A DNA stretch of 64,000 bases from Oscillibacter valericigenes (lineage in GTDB: Bacteria; Bacillota; Clostridia; Oscillospirales; Oscillospiraceae), in contig NZ_JAFBIV010000003.1 in NCBI RefSeq assembly GCF_021531915.1, forward strand, positions 186,001-250,000, in the 5' to 3' direction. Every line of letters begins with the position of its first letter. Positions within the stretch are counted from its first letter, which is position 1. The notes beneath the pieces are model-generated. The model was not told where the DNA came from. It did no database searches and saw nothing but the letters and a program-made list of their open reading frames with translations. A program made the translations under genes and the position numbers. Of the stretch, positions 14,821 through 23,084 are shown piece by piece.

Positions 14821-14827
14821 TCTTGAT

Positions 14828-15874
14828 TTAGGAGGATATCCGGGTGATCTCCACCAGCTGCTGGAGATTTGCCGGAGAGTCGTTGTAGTAGTCCTTGACA
14901 CTGGAAAGGGGCTCCCAGCCACAACCGGCATGGACCCGGTTGTAAGCATCTGTCAGCTCCGGCAGCAGGGCGTTTGCCTCCTCCAGGGTGAGTACGCCGC
15001 TTCGTTTCTCCCCGTGGAGGTCGGTGTAGGTCCAGCCCACCTCCTCCAGGTTTTCCACCAGGGCCAAAAGCTGGATGCCGTAACGGGCCATCCATTTGTC
15101 AAAGGTGCCGGAGTCCCGTCCAACGACGCCCTGCCAGCCGTCATCGGTGAACTCCAATGTCCAGCGGTAGGGTTGGCTGGAGGTGTGGAGGCTGTTGAGG
15201 TAGTCCCCAAAATTAGGGCGGATGTTCGCCAGCTCAGCAATGCGGTTCAGGGCGGAGATATCGCCCACATAGGGGGTCTTGGCTCCGTACAGGTCCATGG
15301 TCCCGCTGCTGATGGCAACGCCGTCCTGCCAGATCAGTTGGTCCGCGATCCAGACCTCCCGCACGCCCTCCAGGGGGATGCGCTCCCGGTGGTCGGCGGA
15401 GTCGTAGAGGAAGGAGGGCAGCACTTTTTCGGCGGTGAGGCGGACGATGCCGTCATTGTTTTCTAGATTCCAGCGGCAGTAGGCCACGCCGGACCAGGTG
15501 GAGTACACCCGCAGATCCATGGCGGCTTCGTCATAGAGGATGGACCAGCTCATGCCCTCCCGGCCCGCGGGTTCACCGATGACGAACAGTTTCAGCGCCA
15601 CTCCCGCCAGGATCACCGCCAGGGTGCAGGCAATGGCAATGACCACCCGCCGTCCGCTTTTCCGCCTGACGGTTTTCAGATAGTCCACTTCCCTGCTCTG
15701 CTCCGCTGCCTCCGCGGGTTCCGCGGGAGCGGCCATGGCGTCCCGGCGGGCGGTGCAGTCCGGGCAGGCGGACAGGTGGGCTTCCATTGCCCGGTTTGTC
15801 TCGTCGGAGGTAAGGCCCTCCACATAGGACGGCAAAAGGTCCCGCACCACGGCGCAGGTCAGATCATTTTTCAT
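14828..15874 (-). CDS. Putative membrane anti-sigma factor with zinc-finger (zf-HC2-like) domain
   Basis: This 348-residue protein begins with an anti-sigma zinc-binding helix pattern (C-x2-VRDLLPSYVEGLTS, then AHLSACPDC, the H-x3-C-x2-C motif). One membrane segment follows at about 75-95, then a long outer domain without motifs I recognise. It should hold the sigma factor encoded just upstream inactive at the membrane until a signal arrives. The start at 15874, with GGAGG 8 bp before it, overlaps the sigma factor's last codons by 11 bp, which couples their translation. The outer domain is larger than in most anti-sigma factors of this class and may sense the signal directly. Confidence 0.85.
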   Translation of the reverse strand: MKNDLTCAVVRDLLPSYVEGLTSDETNRAMEAHLSACPDCTARRDAMAAPAEPAEAAEQSREVDYLKTVRRKSGRRVVIAIACTLAVILAGVALKLFVIGEPAGREGMSWSILYDEAAMDLRVYSTWSGVAYCRWNLENNDGIVRLTAEKVLPSFLYDSADHRERIPLEGVREVWIADQLIWQDGVAISSGTMDLYGAKTPYVGDISALNRIAELANIRPNFGDYLNSLHTSSQPYRWTLEFTDDGWQGVVGRDSGTFDKWMARYGIQLLALVENLEEVGWTYTDLHGEKRSGVLTLEEANALLPELTDAYNRVHAGCGWEPLSSVKDYYNDSPANLQQLVEITRISS

Positions 15875-16352
15875 CGGATACACCTCCGTTTCGCAGCTTT
15901 TCCTTGCTCCGGTAAAAGGTTACTCTCGCCCAGGTCTCGGTTTTCCCCAGCACGTCGCCGATCTCCCGGAAGCTGAGACCGCCGAAGGCCCGGAGATATA
16001 CCACCTCCCGGGCGTCGGCGGGCAGGCCGTGGATGCTCCGCAGCAGTTCCAGCCGCCCCTCCTGTGCCAGGGTCTCCTCCTCTGCCGAGGGCAGGGGGAT
16101 GTCGATCCCCTCCTCCGGCATGGGGGTCTCCCGGTTTCGCTTCCGCAAATGCTGATACCACAGGTGCTTGGCGATCTGGCACAACCAGACGGACACCTTG
16201 CAGCCGCCGTCGAACCGGTCGGCGGACCGGACGGCCTGGTAAAAGGTCTCCTGAGTCAGCTCCTCCGCCAGGTCCGGGTCGCGGCACTGGGCCAGGAGGA
16301 ACTTGTAGACGGTCCGGGCGTGTTGCTGGTAAATAGCGCTCATATCGTCCAT
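15864..16352 (-). CDS. ECF-type RNA polymerase sigma factor
   Basis: This 162-residue protein has the two-domain layout of extracytoplasmic-function sigma factors. Region 2 covers about 10-75 (DPDLAEELTQETFYQAVRSADRF, then WLCQIAKHLWYQHLRKR). Region 4 covers about 105-155 (LPADAREVVYLRAFGGLSFREIGDVLGKTETWARV). It directs RNA polymerase to a small set of promoters once released by the anti-sigma factor encoded next to it. A candidate auto-regulated promoter lies upstream (16374-16403). It is separate from the second sigma factor at 62.7 kb and only loosely similar to it. Confidence 0.93.
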   Translation of the reverse strand: MDDMSAIYQQHARTVYKFLLAQCRDPDLAEELTQETFYQAVRSADRFDGGCKVSVWLCQIAKHLWYQHLRKRNRETPMPEEGIDIPLPSAEEETLAQEGRLELLRSIHGLPADAREVVYLRAFGGLSFREIGDVLGKTETWARVTFYRSKEKLRNGGVSDEK

Positions 16353-16373
16353 CAGATGTCCCTCCTTTCACCC

Positions 16374-16403
16374 ATATATCCGCCGCTGCGGGGAAACGTT
16401 ACA
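16374..16403 (-). promoter_or_regulatory. Candidate ECF-dependent promoter of the sigma/anti-sigma operon
   Basis: On the minus strand TGTAACGTTT (16403-16394) has the AAC core of ECF -35 elements and is followed 16 bp later by GGATAT. A related TGTGAC lies before the second sigma gene at 62705. Auto-regulation is inference. Confidence 0.45.
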
Positions 16404-16412
16404 GGGAAATGG

Positions 16413-16442
16413 AAAAAATTTGACGGGCGCGGGCCCGTCAAA
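16413..16442 (-). terminator. Terminator of the HAD phosphatase gene
   Basis: TTTGACGGGC (16419-16428) pairs with GCCCGTCAAA (16433-16442), and the minus strand continues into six T. It sits 5 bp beyond the stop codon. Confidence 0.85.
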
Positions 16443-16446
16443 AATG

Positions 16447-17106
16447 TTACTCCAGAGTTTCCGTTTCGAACATCTCCTCAAAGGAGCGGATATAGTAGTC
16501 GGAAAGGCCCCGGATGGCGTCCTGGTCTGCCTCGGCGGAGGGGTCGTAGACGCCGCAGACCCGGAACCCGGCGGCTTTGGCGGTCTCAATGGCGTGGAGG
16601 GCATCCTCAAAGATGACCGTGTCCTTCTTGGTGGAACGCAGGCGCCGCATGCAGCGCTCGTAGATCTCCGGGCTGTCCTTCTTGCCCGCGCCCACCTCGG
16701 CGCAGGTCATGACGCCCCGGAAATAGCCATCCAGCCCTGTGTGCTTCAAGGCGGCCTCCACCAGGTCCCGGTCCGTGTTGGTGGCGACGTACATCCACAC
16801 GCCCTCCATTTTCAGCAGGGACAGGAACTTTTTTACGCCGGGCTTGGCCTGGACCTCGGTCTCGTAGAAGGTCCGGACCTTGGCCTTGGTCATGTCCATG
16901 ATCTCCTCCACGCTCTGGGAGAGGTGGTATTCCTCCTTGCAGAGGGCGGCGCCGTCCCGGAAGGTCATGACCATGAGCCGGTCCCCCAGGTCCGGGGCCG
17001 GTTCGATGCCCATGGAGCGCAGCAGATTGGGCCCCAGGTCGTTCCAGATGTGCATGGAGTCCAGCAGGGTGCCGTCCATGTCAAAGATCGCACTTTGTAA
17101 ACGCAT
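16447..17106 (-). CDS. HAD-superfamily hydrolase, beta-phosphoglucomutase-like
   Basis: This 219-residue protein is a HAD-type phosphatase or phosphomutase with an alpha-helical cap. Motif I is FDMDGTLLDS with nucleophile D9 and acid/base D11. Motif II is the ATNTD segment, and motif IV is the VIFEDALHAIETAKAAG stretch typical of the PGM-like subgroup. Substrates in this group are usually small sugar phosphates or phosphoglycolate; this one cannot be named. AAGGAG lies 6 bp before the ATG. The gene is transcribed alone, between the repeat element at 17141 and its own terminator. Confidence 0.9.
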   Translation of the reverse strand: MRLQSAIFDMDGTLLDSMHIWNDLGPNLLRSMGIEPAPDLGDRLMVMTFRDGAALCKEEYHLSQSVEEIMDMTKAKVRTFYETEVQAKPGVKKFLSLLKMEGVWMYVATNTDRDLVEAALKHTGLDGYFRGVMTCAEVGAGKKDSPEIYERCMRRLRSTKKDTVIFEDALHAIETAKAAGFRVCGVYDPSAEADQDAIRGLSDYYIRSFEEMFETETLE

Positions 17107-17140
17107 AGATACTCCTTCAGTTCTTGAGATGCCGGAAAAA

Positions 17141-17266
17141 GGCTTCCCCCCAGCGGGGGGAAGCTGGCACGGCGGGGCCGTGAGGGATGCGGGGGACGGG
17201 AGAGGGAGATACGGCCCCCCTCATTCGCCCCTTCGGGGCACCTTCCCCCCTGAGGGGGGAAGGCTT
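17141..17266. mobile_element. Short inverted-repeat (MITE-like) element, no gene
   Basis: About 125 bp with ends that mirror each other. The left end is GGCTTCCCCCCAGCGGGGGG and the right end, read on the minus strand, is GCCTTCCCCCCTCAGGGGGG followed by GGTGCCCCGAAGGGGCG. The ends share structure and much sequence with the repeats around the DUF559 gene at 1234-1686. Only about 35 bp of unrelated sequence lies between them. It occupies the space between metG and the HAD gene and may also end metG transcription. Confidence 0.6.
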
Positions 17267-17273
17267 GGCTTTT

Positions 17274-19253
17274 TCAGCACAATTTGGCTCCTGCAGGAAT
17301 GGCGTCGTCCACCATCAGCAGGTGCAGCTTCTCCTCACCCTTCTCGGTGTGGACGGCGGAGATCAGCATGCCGCAGCTCTCCTGGCCCATCATCTTCCGG
17401 GGCGGCAGGTTCACGATGGCAACCAGGGTCTTGCCCACCAGCTCCTCGGGCTTATAATACTTGGCGATGCCGGACAGGATCTGGCGGTCCGTGCCGGTGC
17501 CGTCGTCCAGAGTGAATTTCAGCAGCTTCTCGCTCTTCTTCACGTTCTCGCAGGCCTTCACCTTCACGGCCCGGAAGTCGGACTTGCAGAAGGTGTCGAA
17601 GTCCACCTTCTCCTCCAGCTGGGGCTCCACCTCGATGGCGGGCAGAGCGGCCTTTCTGGCGGCCTCGGCGGCTTCCTCCAGCTCGGCGATGGCCTTCTCC
17701 ATGTCGATGCGGGGGAACAGGTTTTCGCCCTTGGTGACGGCGGCGGTCTCGCTCAGACTGCCCCAGACAGCGGCGCTGTCCCAGGTCTGGATGTCGGCGG
17801 AAGCGCCGATCTGGACGAACAGCTTGTCCATGCTCTCGGGCATGAAGGGCGTCAGCAGGATGCCGCAGATGCGGGTGGCCTCCAGCAGGTTGTAGAGCAC
17901 GTGGGCCAGGCGCGCACCGTTGGCCTCCATGTCCTTGGCCAAAGCCCAGGGAGCCGTCTCGTCGATATACTTGTTGGCTCGCTGGATGACCTTGAAGACC
18001 TCCGCCAGGGCGTTGTGGGGGGCGCAGGCTTCCATCTGGGCCTCGTAGGCGCCCCGCAGGGCGGAGGCCATGGAAATGAGGTCGGTATCGAAGGACTCGG
18101 GATTCTCCCAGGTCTTGCAGCCCGCGGGCAGCTGGCCGCCGAAGTACTTGCCCACCATGGCGGTGGTGCGGCTCAGCAGGTTGCCCAGATCGTTGGCCAG
18201 GTCGGTGTTGATGGTCTGGATCAGCAGCTCGTTGGAGAAGTTGCCGTCAGAGCCGAAGGGGAAAGTCCGCATCAGGAAGAAGCGCAGGGCGTCCACGCCG
18301 AACTTCTCCGCCAGGATATAGGGGTCCACCACGTTGCCCTTGGACTTGGACATCTTGCCGCCGTCCAGCAGCAGCCAGCCGTGACCGAAGACGTGCTTGG
18401 GCAGGGGCATCTCCATGCTCATGAGCATAGCGGGCCAGATGATGGAGTGGAACCGGACGATCTCCTTGCCCACGAAGTGGTAATCGGCGGGCCAGTAGTG
18501 GTCGTAATCGTCGTACTTGTCATTCAGGAAGCCCAGAGCGGTGGTGTAGTTGAACAGGGCGTCCACCCACACGTAGACCACATGGCCCGGGTCAAAGTCC
18601 ACGGGCACGCCCCAGGTGAAGCTGGTGCGGGAGACGCACAGGTCCTCCAGACCGGGGTCGATGAAGTTCTTCACCATCTCGTTGACGCGGCTGCGGGGCT
18701 GCAGGAAGTCGGTATTCTCCAGCAGGTCCCGGACCTTATCGGCGTACTTGCTCAGACGGAAGAAGTAGGCCTCCTCCTCGGCGTCCACCACGGGGCGGCC
18801 GCAGTCGGGGCAGCAGCCGTCCTTCAGCTGGCTCTCGGTCCAGAAGGACTCGCAGGGGGTGCAGTACTTGCCCTTGTAGGCGCCCTTGTAGATGTCGCCG
18901 TTCTCATACATCTTCTTAAAGATCTTCTGAATGGAGGCGACGTGGTAATCGTCGGTGGTGCGGATGAAGCGGTCGTTGGAGATGTTCATCAGCTTCCACA
19001 GGTCCTTGACACCTCGGGGACCTTCTACGATATTGTCCACGAATTCCTTGGGGGTGACGCCGGCCTCCTTGGCCTTGGTCTCAATCTTCTGGCCGTGCTC
19101 ATCGGTGCCGGTCAGAAAGCACACATCGTAACCGTGCAGCCGCTTGTAGCGGGCCATGGCGTCGGTGGCCACGGTGCAGTAGGTGTGGCCGATGTGGAGC
19201 TTGTCGGAGGGATAGTAGATGGGGGTGGTGATATAGAATTTTTTCTGTTCCAT
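17274..19253 (-). CDS. metG: Methionyl-tRNA synthetase
   Basis: This enzyme charges tRNA-Met and initiator tRNA with methionine. The 659-residue chain has the class I HIGH motif (H20-H23 in KLHIGHTY), KMSKS at 300-304 and a zinc-binding insert with CTPCESFW and CCPDCGRP. An anticodon-binding helical domain follows, then a C-terminal EMAP/Trbp111-like tRNA-binding domain (about 555-659, KSDFRAVKVKACENV and RKMMGQESCGMLIS) that also drives dimerisation. No T-box or other riboswitch is visible in the roughly 60-nt leader. The promoter at 19320-19348 overlaps the stop codon of the MATE gene. Confidence 0.98.
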   Translation of the reverse strand: MEQKKFYITTPIYYPSDKLHIGHTYCTVATDAMARYKRLHGYDVCFLTGTDEHGQKIETKAKEAGVTPKEFVDNIVEGPRGVKDLWKLMNISNDRFIRTTDDYHVASIQKIFKKMYENGDIYKGAYKGKYCTPCESFWTESQLKDGCCPDCGRPVVDAEEEAYFFRLSKYADKVRDLLENTDFLQPRSRVNEMVKNFIDPGLEDLCVSRTSFTWGVPVDFDPGHVVYVWVDALFNYTTALGFLNDKYDDYDHYWPADYHFVGKEIVRFHSIIWPAMLMSMEMPLPKHVFGHGWLLLDGGKMSKSKGNVVDPYILAEKFGVDALRFFLMRTFPFGSDGNFSNELLIQTINTDLANDLGNLLSRTTAMVGKYFGGQLPAGCKTWENPESFDTDLISMASALRGAYEAQMEACAPHNALAEVFKVIQRANKYIDETAPWALAKDMEANGARLAHVLYNLLEATRICGILLTPFMPESMDKLFVQIGASADIQTWDSAAVWGSLSETAAVTKGENLFPRIDMEKAIAELEEAAEAARKAALPAIEVEPQLEEKVDFDTFCKSDFRAVKVKACENVKKSEKLLKFTLDDGTGTDRQILSGIAKYYKPEELVGKTLVAIVNLPPRKMMGQESCGMLISAVHTEKGEEKLHLLMVDDAIPAGAKLC

Positions 19254-19319
19254 GGGTTTTCTCCTTTTTCACAGCCGCTCCGAATGGAAGAGGGCTGGTA
19301 TTGATTCACGCAATTATTT

Positions 19320-19348
19320 ATTATAACGGGAAACTCCCGAAATTACAA
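19320..19348 (-). promoter_or_regulatory. metG promoter
   Basis: On the minus strand TTGTAA (19348-19343) and TATAAT (19325-19320) are 17 bp apart. The -35 box overlaps the stop codon of the upstream MATE gene. Confidence 0.75.
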
Positions 19349-20713
19349 CATTTCGCCGGGATTTTCCTCCGCCAGACTGCCCTTTCGCTTCCACCGGCCG
19401 GAGAGGTAGTAGAGGACCGACAGGGTAAAGCCCACGGTCCAGCCCACCCCTACGCCGTAATACATATAGTCCGGGCCATAGTGGTCGGCAAACCAGTAAA
19501 CGGCGGGCACCCGGACCAGGATCAGGGAAAAGACCACGTCCACCATAGCAAACATGCTGTCCCCTGCGCCCCGCATGGCGTTGTTCAGGCAGAACATGAC
19601 GGAGAACAGGAAGTAGAAAGGCATGATGCACTTCAGATAGATGGAGCCTGCCCGAATCACGGTAGGTGTGTCGGAGAAGAAGCTCACCAGGGTTGGCCCC
19701 AGGGGGATCAGCACCAGCATGACCGCTGACCAGACCACGGAGGCAATGACGGTGATGCGGATACCCTGCTTGGCCCGGTCCAGCCGTCTGGCGCCGATGT
19801 TCTGGCCCACGAAGGAGGTGACGGCGTTGGAAAGGCTCTGCACCGGCAGGAAGGCAAGAGAGTCCAGCTTGGAGCCCACGTTGTAGGCGGCGGCGTACTC
19901 CTTGCCGAAGGAGTTGATCTTGCTCATGACCGTCATGGCGCCGATGGCGACCAGGGACATCTGGATGCCCGCCGGGAGGCCGATGCCCATGATCTGCCGG
20001 AACAGCGCCTTGTCGAACCGGCGGCAGAAGGGGCGGATGGCGATGTCCGGATAGTGGCGGTTGATGTAGAACAAACCGAACAGCCAGGAAAAGGCCTGGG
20101 AGACGATGGTGCCCAGAGCCACGCCCAGGACCCCCATGCCGCACGCCAACACGAATACCAGGTCCAGCACGATGTTCATGATCGCCGAGATCGCCAGAAA
20201 CAGCAGCGTCGTCCGGCTGTTGCCCAGACCGCCTAAAATACCGGCGTTCAGGTTATAGCCGATAGCGCCGATCAGACCTGCGGACACCACCGCCAGATAC
20301 AGAAAGGATTCGGCCCAGGCGTCGACCTTCACCTGCATCAGCAGCAGGACTGGCTTCACCAGCGCCAGGGCGATGGCCGTGATGGGGATGGCGGAGACCA
20401 TGAAGGCGGTGTAGATGGTGTCCACCGCGTCCCGGACCCGGTCCATGTGCCCGGCGCCGTAGAACTGGGCGATGACCACCGTGCCGCCGTTGGAAAGGCC
20501 CATGAACAATGATGTGAACATGAAGATGACGGGAAAGCCCACGCCCACCGCAGCCAGGGCGGCGTCTCCGGCGTAGTTACCCACCACCCAGCTGTCCACC
20601 ATGTTGTAGAGCTGCTGGAGAAAGCTGCCCGCCAGCAGGGGCAGGGCGAAATAAAAGATATGTCCGGCGGGGTTGCCCACCGTCATGTTGCGCATACCGT
20701 TTTCCCGTTCCAT
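19343..20713 (-). CDS. MATE-family efflux transporter
   Basis: This 456-residue protein has 12 predicted membrane segments in two similar halves, each beginning with a helix bearing a MATE signature (for example LPLLAGSFLQQLYNMVDSWVVG and LPAGIQMSLVAIGAMTVMSK). MATE proteins expel cationic drugs or metabolites using a Na+ or H+ gradient; the substrate cannot be inferred. I chose the ATG at 20713 (MERENGMRNMTVG), since it has a weak GAGG and matches the usual start; upstream in-frame starts run into the promoter region shared with the divergent exonuclease gene. Confidence 0.92.
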   Translation of the reverse strand: MERENGMRNMTVGNPAGHIFYFALPLLAGSFLQQLYNMVDSWVVGNYAGDAALAAVGVGFPVIFMFTSLFMGLSNGGTVVIAQFYGAGHMDRVRDAVDTIYTAFMVSAIPITAIALALVKPVLLLMQVKVDAWAESFLYLAVVSAGLIGAIGYNLNAGILGGLGNSRTTLLFLAISAIMNIVLDLVFVLACGMGVLGVALGTIVSQAFSWLFGLFYINRHYPDIAIRPFCRRFDKALFRQIMGIGLPAGIQMSLVAIGAMTVMSKINSFGKEYAAAYNVGSKLDSLAFLPVQSLSNAVTSFVGQNIGARRLDRAKQGIRITVIASVVWSAVMLVLIPLGPTLVSFFSDTPTVIRAGSIYLKCIMPFYFLFSVMFCLNNAMRGAGDSMFAMVDVVFSLILVRVPAVYWFADHYGPDYMYYGVGVGWTVGFTLSVLYYLSGRWKRKGSLAEENPGEML

Positions 20714-20841
20714 GTTGAAAACCTCGCAAGATTTCATTCTTGTTTCTACTTTACTCCCTTTTCCGGGCCGGGGCAATATTGTTTTTTTCCCGGATATCGG
20801 GTACAATGTGGAAAACCACCAAACACATAAGGAGAATGACC

Positions 20842-21597
20842 ATGAAACTGGTATCCTGGAACGTCAACGGCCTGCGGGCCTGCCTGGGAAAGGGTTTTCT
20901 GGACTTCTGCGCCTTCGCCGACGCGGACGTCATCTGCCTGCAGGAGACGAAAATGCGGCCGGAGCAGGCGGAGTTCGACCTGCCGGGCTATACCCGCTTC
21001 TGGAACAGCGCCGACAAGGCGGGCTACTCCGGCACCGCCGTCTTTACAAAAACCGAACCGCTGAACGTCACCTACGACTTCGGCATCGACGAGCACCGCC
21101 ACGAGGGCCGGGTCATCACGGCGGAGTACCCGGCGTTTTACCTGGTGTGCTGCTACACCCCCAACTCCAAGGACCAGCTGAGTCGGCTGGATTACCGCAT
21201 GGCCTGGGAGGACGACATCCGGGACTATCTCATGGAGCTGGACGCCAAAAAGCCTGTGGTCTACTGCGGCGACCTGAATGTGGCCCACCAGGAGATCGAC
21301 CTGAAAAACCCCAAGAGCAACCGCATGAACCCCGGCTTCTCCGATGAAGAGCGGGCCAAGATGACCCAACTGCTGTCCAGCGGCTTTGTGGATACCTTCC
21401 GGTATCTCTACCCCGACAAGACCGGGGCCTACTCCTGGTGGAGCTACCGCTTCAACGCCCGGAAGAACAACGCCGGATGGCGCATTGATTACTTCATCGT
21501 GTCGGAGCGGCTGAAGGAAAAAATCAAAAGCGCCGACATCTGGAGCGAGGTGCTGGGCAGCGACCACTGTCCCGTGGTGCTGGAGCTGGATATTTAA
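20842..21597 (+). CDS. xth: Exodeoxyribonuclease III / AP endonuclease
   Basis: This 251-residue enzyme cleaves DNA at abasic sites and trims 3' ends in base excision repair. The exonuclease III-type motifs are complete: WNVNGLRA, LQETKM (metal-binding E), YTPNS, CGDLNVAH (D and N), TYRYLYPD-type substrate loop and the final GSDHCPV with the catalytic H. It is closer to the ExoA branch of Firmicutes than to E. coli Xth. AAGGAGA lies 6 bp before the ATG. A TACAAT -10 box lies about 30 bp upstream. A second abasic-site enzyme of another fold, nfo, is at 42 kb. Confidence 0.96.
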   Translation: MKLVSWNVNGLRACLGKGFLDFCAFADADVICLQETKMRPEQAEFDLPGYTRFWNSADKAGYSGTAVFTKTEPLNVTYDFGIDEHRHEGRVITAEYPAFYLVCCYTPNSKDQLSRLDYRMAWEDDIRDYLMELDAKKPVVYCGDLNVAHQEIDLKNPKSNRMNPGFSDEERAKMTQLLSSGFVDTFRYLYPDKTGAYSWWSYRFNARKNNAGWRIDYFIVSERLKEKIKSADIWSEVLGSDHCPVVLELDI

Positions 21598-21748
21598 ACG
21601 AAGCAGCTCCTATTTTCGGTAAAAATGCCAGATGAAAATTTGTCGGAACGTTGTATAATGTGACGTGATATTGTATGTTGTATGACGATCATAAAACGCC
21701 GGGCACCGGATGACAGCGCCCGGGTCTGTGTGAAAGGAAGTGTCTGTC

Positions 21749-23041
21749 ATGCCTGAAGCAATGAAATACGGCCAGCAGGAATTTGAAGTGAAGCTGCCCC
21801 CGGAGCTGATCGCAGCGGAACTGGAGCCCAACCGCGTGGACCTGCCCCGGCGGACTGTGCCGGAGCACATCCACTACGCACTGGAGCATCCCATTGATTC
21901 CAAACCGCTGAAAGAACTGGTGAAGCCCGGTGAGACGGTGTGCATCGTGATCTCCGATGTGACCCGCCGCTGGCAGTCCCCGGAGACCTACATCCCCATT
22001 CTGATCGAGGAGCTGGAGAGCGCCGGCATCCGGGATGAGGATATGCTCATCATCTCCGCCACCGGCACCCACCGGAAGCAGACCAGGGAGGAGCACATCG
22101 GCCTGGTGACGGAGGCGGTGTATGACCGCATCCGTCTGGTGGATCACCAGTGCACTGATGAGGAAAACCTCAAGTATGTGGGCACCACCTCCCGGGGGAC
22201 TCCTGTGTGGCTGGACAAGCGGGCTCTGGAATGCGACCACATCATCCTCACCGGCGGCGTGGTGTATCACTTTATGGCGGGCTTCGGCGGTGGACGCAAG
22301 AGCGTCCTGCCCGGCATCGCCGGCCGGGAGACCATTATGAAAAACCACAACCTGGCCCTGAATCCCGGCCTGGGCGCCGGGTCCAACCCGGAGGTCCGCA
22401 GCGCCAACCTGTCCGACAGCAACCCTGTCCACGCCGACATGATGGAGGCCTGCGCCATGGTGAAGCCCACCTTCCTCATCAACGTGGTGGTGGACGATAA
22501 CCAGAAGATCATCAGCGCCTTTGCCGGTAACTGGATCACCGCCCACAAGGCCGCCTGCGACCTGGTGGAGAAGATGTACGGCGTGGCCGCCAAGGAGAAA
22601 ACACCCATGGTCATCGCCAGCGCCGGCGGCTATCCCAAGGATCTGAACTTCTACCAGACCATCAAGACGCTGTGCAACGCCCTGGAGGTGGTGGAGGACG
22701 GCGGCACCATCATCCTGGTGACGAAGTCCGACGAGGGCTTCGGCAACGATGATACCGAGCGCCAGATCGCAGGCTACGAGACCATGCTGGACCGGGAAAA
22801 GGCCCTGCGGGAGAACTTCTCCATCGGCGCCTTCATCGGCTACCTGTTTGCTGAGAGCGCCGAGAAGTACCACCTGATCGCCGTCACCGGTATTCCCCAG
22901 GAGCAGTTCGGCACCGCCAAGATTCACGCCGTAAAGACCCTGAATGAGGCATTGGAACTGTCCCGGAAGCTGAACGGCGGCAAGGACCTGCGGGCCACCC
23001 TCCTGCCCCACGGCGCCAACACCCTGCCGAAATTGAAGTGA
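21749..23041 (+). CDS. larA: Nickel-dependent lactate racemase family protein
   Basis: LarA interconverts D- and L-lactate, or in relatives other 2-hydroxyacids, with a nickel-pincer cofactor. With the start at 21749 the key residues fall at the same numbers as in the Lactobacillus enzyme: H108 (TGTHRKQ), H174 (VYHFMAGFGGG), K184 (GRKSVLPG) and H200 (MKNHN). The 430-residue length is also typical. AAAGGAAG lies 8 bp before this ATG; an in-frame GTG three codons earlier overlaps that site. The cofactor-making genes larB, larC and larE are not in the window. A terminator follows within 10 bp, so it is a single-gene transcript. Confidence 0.92.
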   Translation: MPEAMKYGQQEFEVKLPPELIAAELEPNRVDLPRRTVPEHIHYALEHPIDSKPLKELVKPGETVCIVISDVTRRWQSPETYIPILIEELESAGIRDEDMLIISATGTHRKQTREEHIGLVTEAVYDRIRLVDHQCTDEENLKYVGTTSRGTPVWLDKRALECDHIILTGGVVYHFMAGFGGGRKSVLPGIAGRETIMKNHNLALNPGLGAGSNPEVRSANLSDSNPVHADMMEACAMVKPTFLINVVVDDNQKIISAFAGNWITAHKAACDLVEKMYGVAAKEKTPMVIASAGGYPKDLNFYQTIKTLCNALEVVEDGGTIILVTKSDEGFGNDDTERQIAGYETMLDREKALRENFSIGAFIGYLFAESAEKYHLIAVTGIPQEQFGTAKIHAVKTLNEALELSRKLNGGKDLRATLLPHGANTLPKLK

Positions 23042-23050
23042 GGAGTCTGC

Positions 23051-23084
23051 AGTCCCCGGGCCAACGGCCCGGGGACTACTTTTA
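23051..23084. terminator. Terminator between larA and gpr
   Basis: AGTCCCCGGGCC (23051-23062) pairs perfectly with 23066-23077 across an AAC loop, followed by ACTTTTAACTT. It lies between two convergent genes. Confidence 0.85.
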
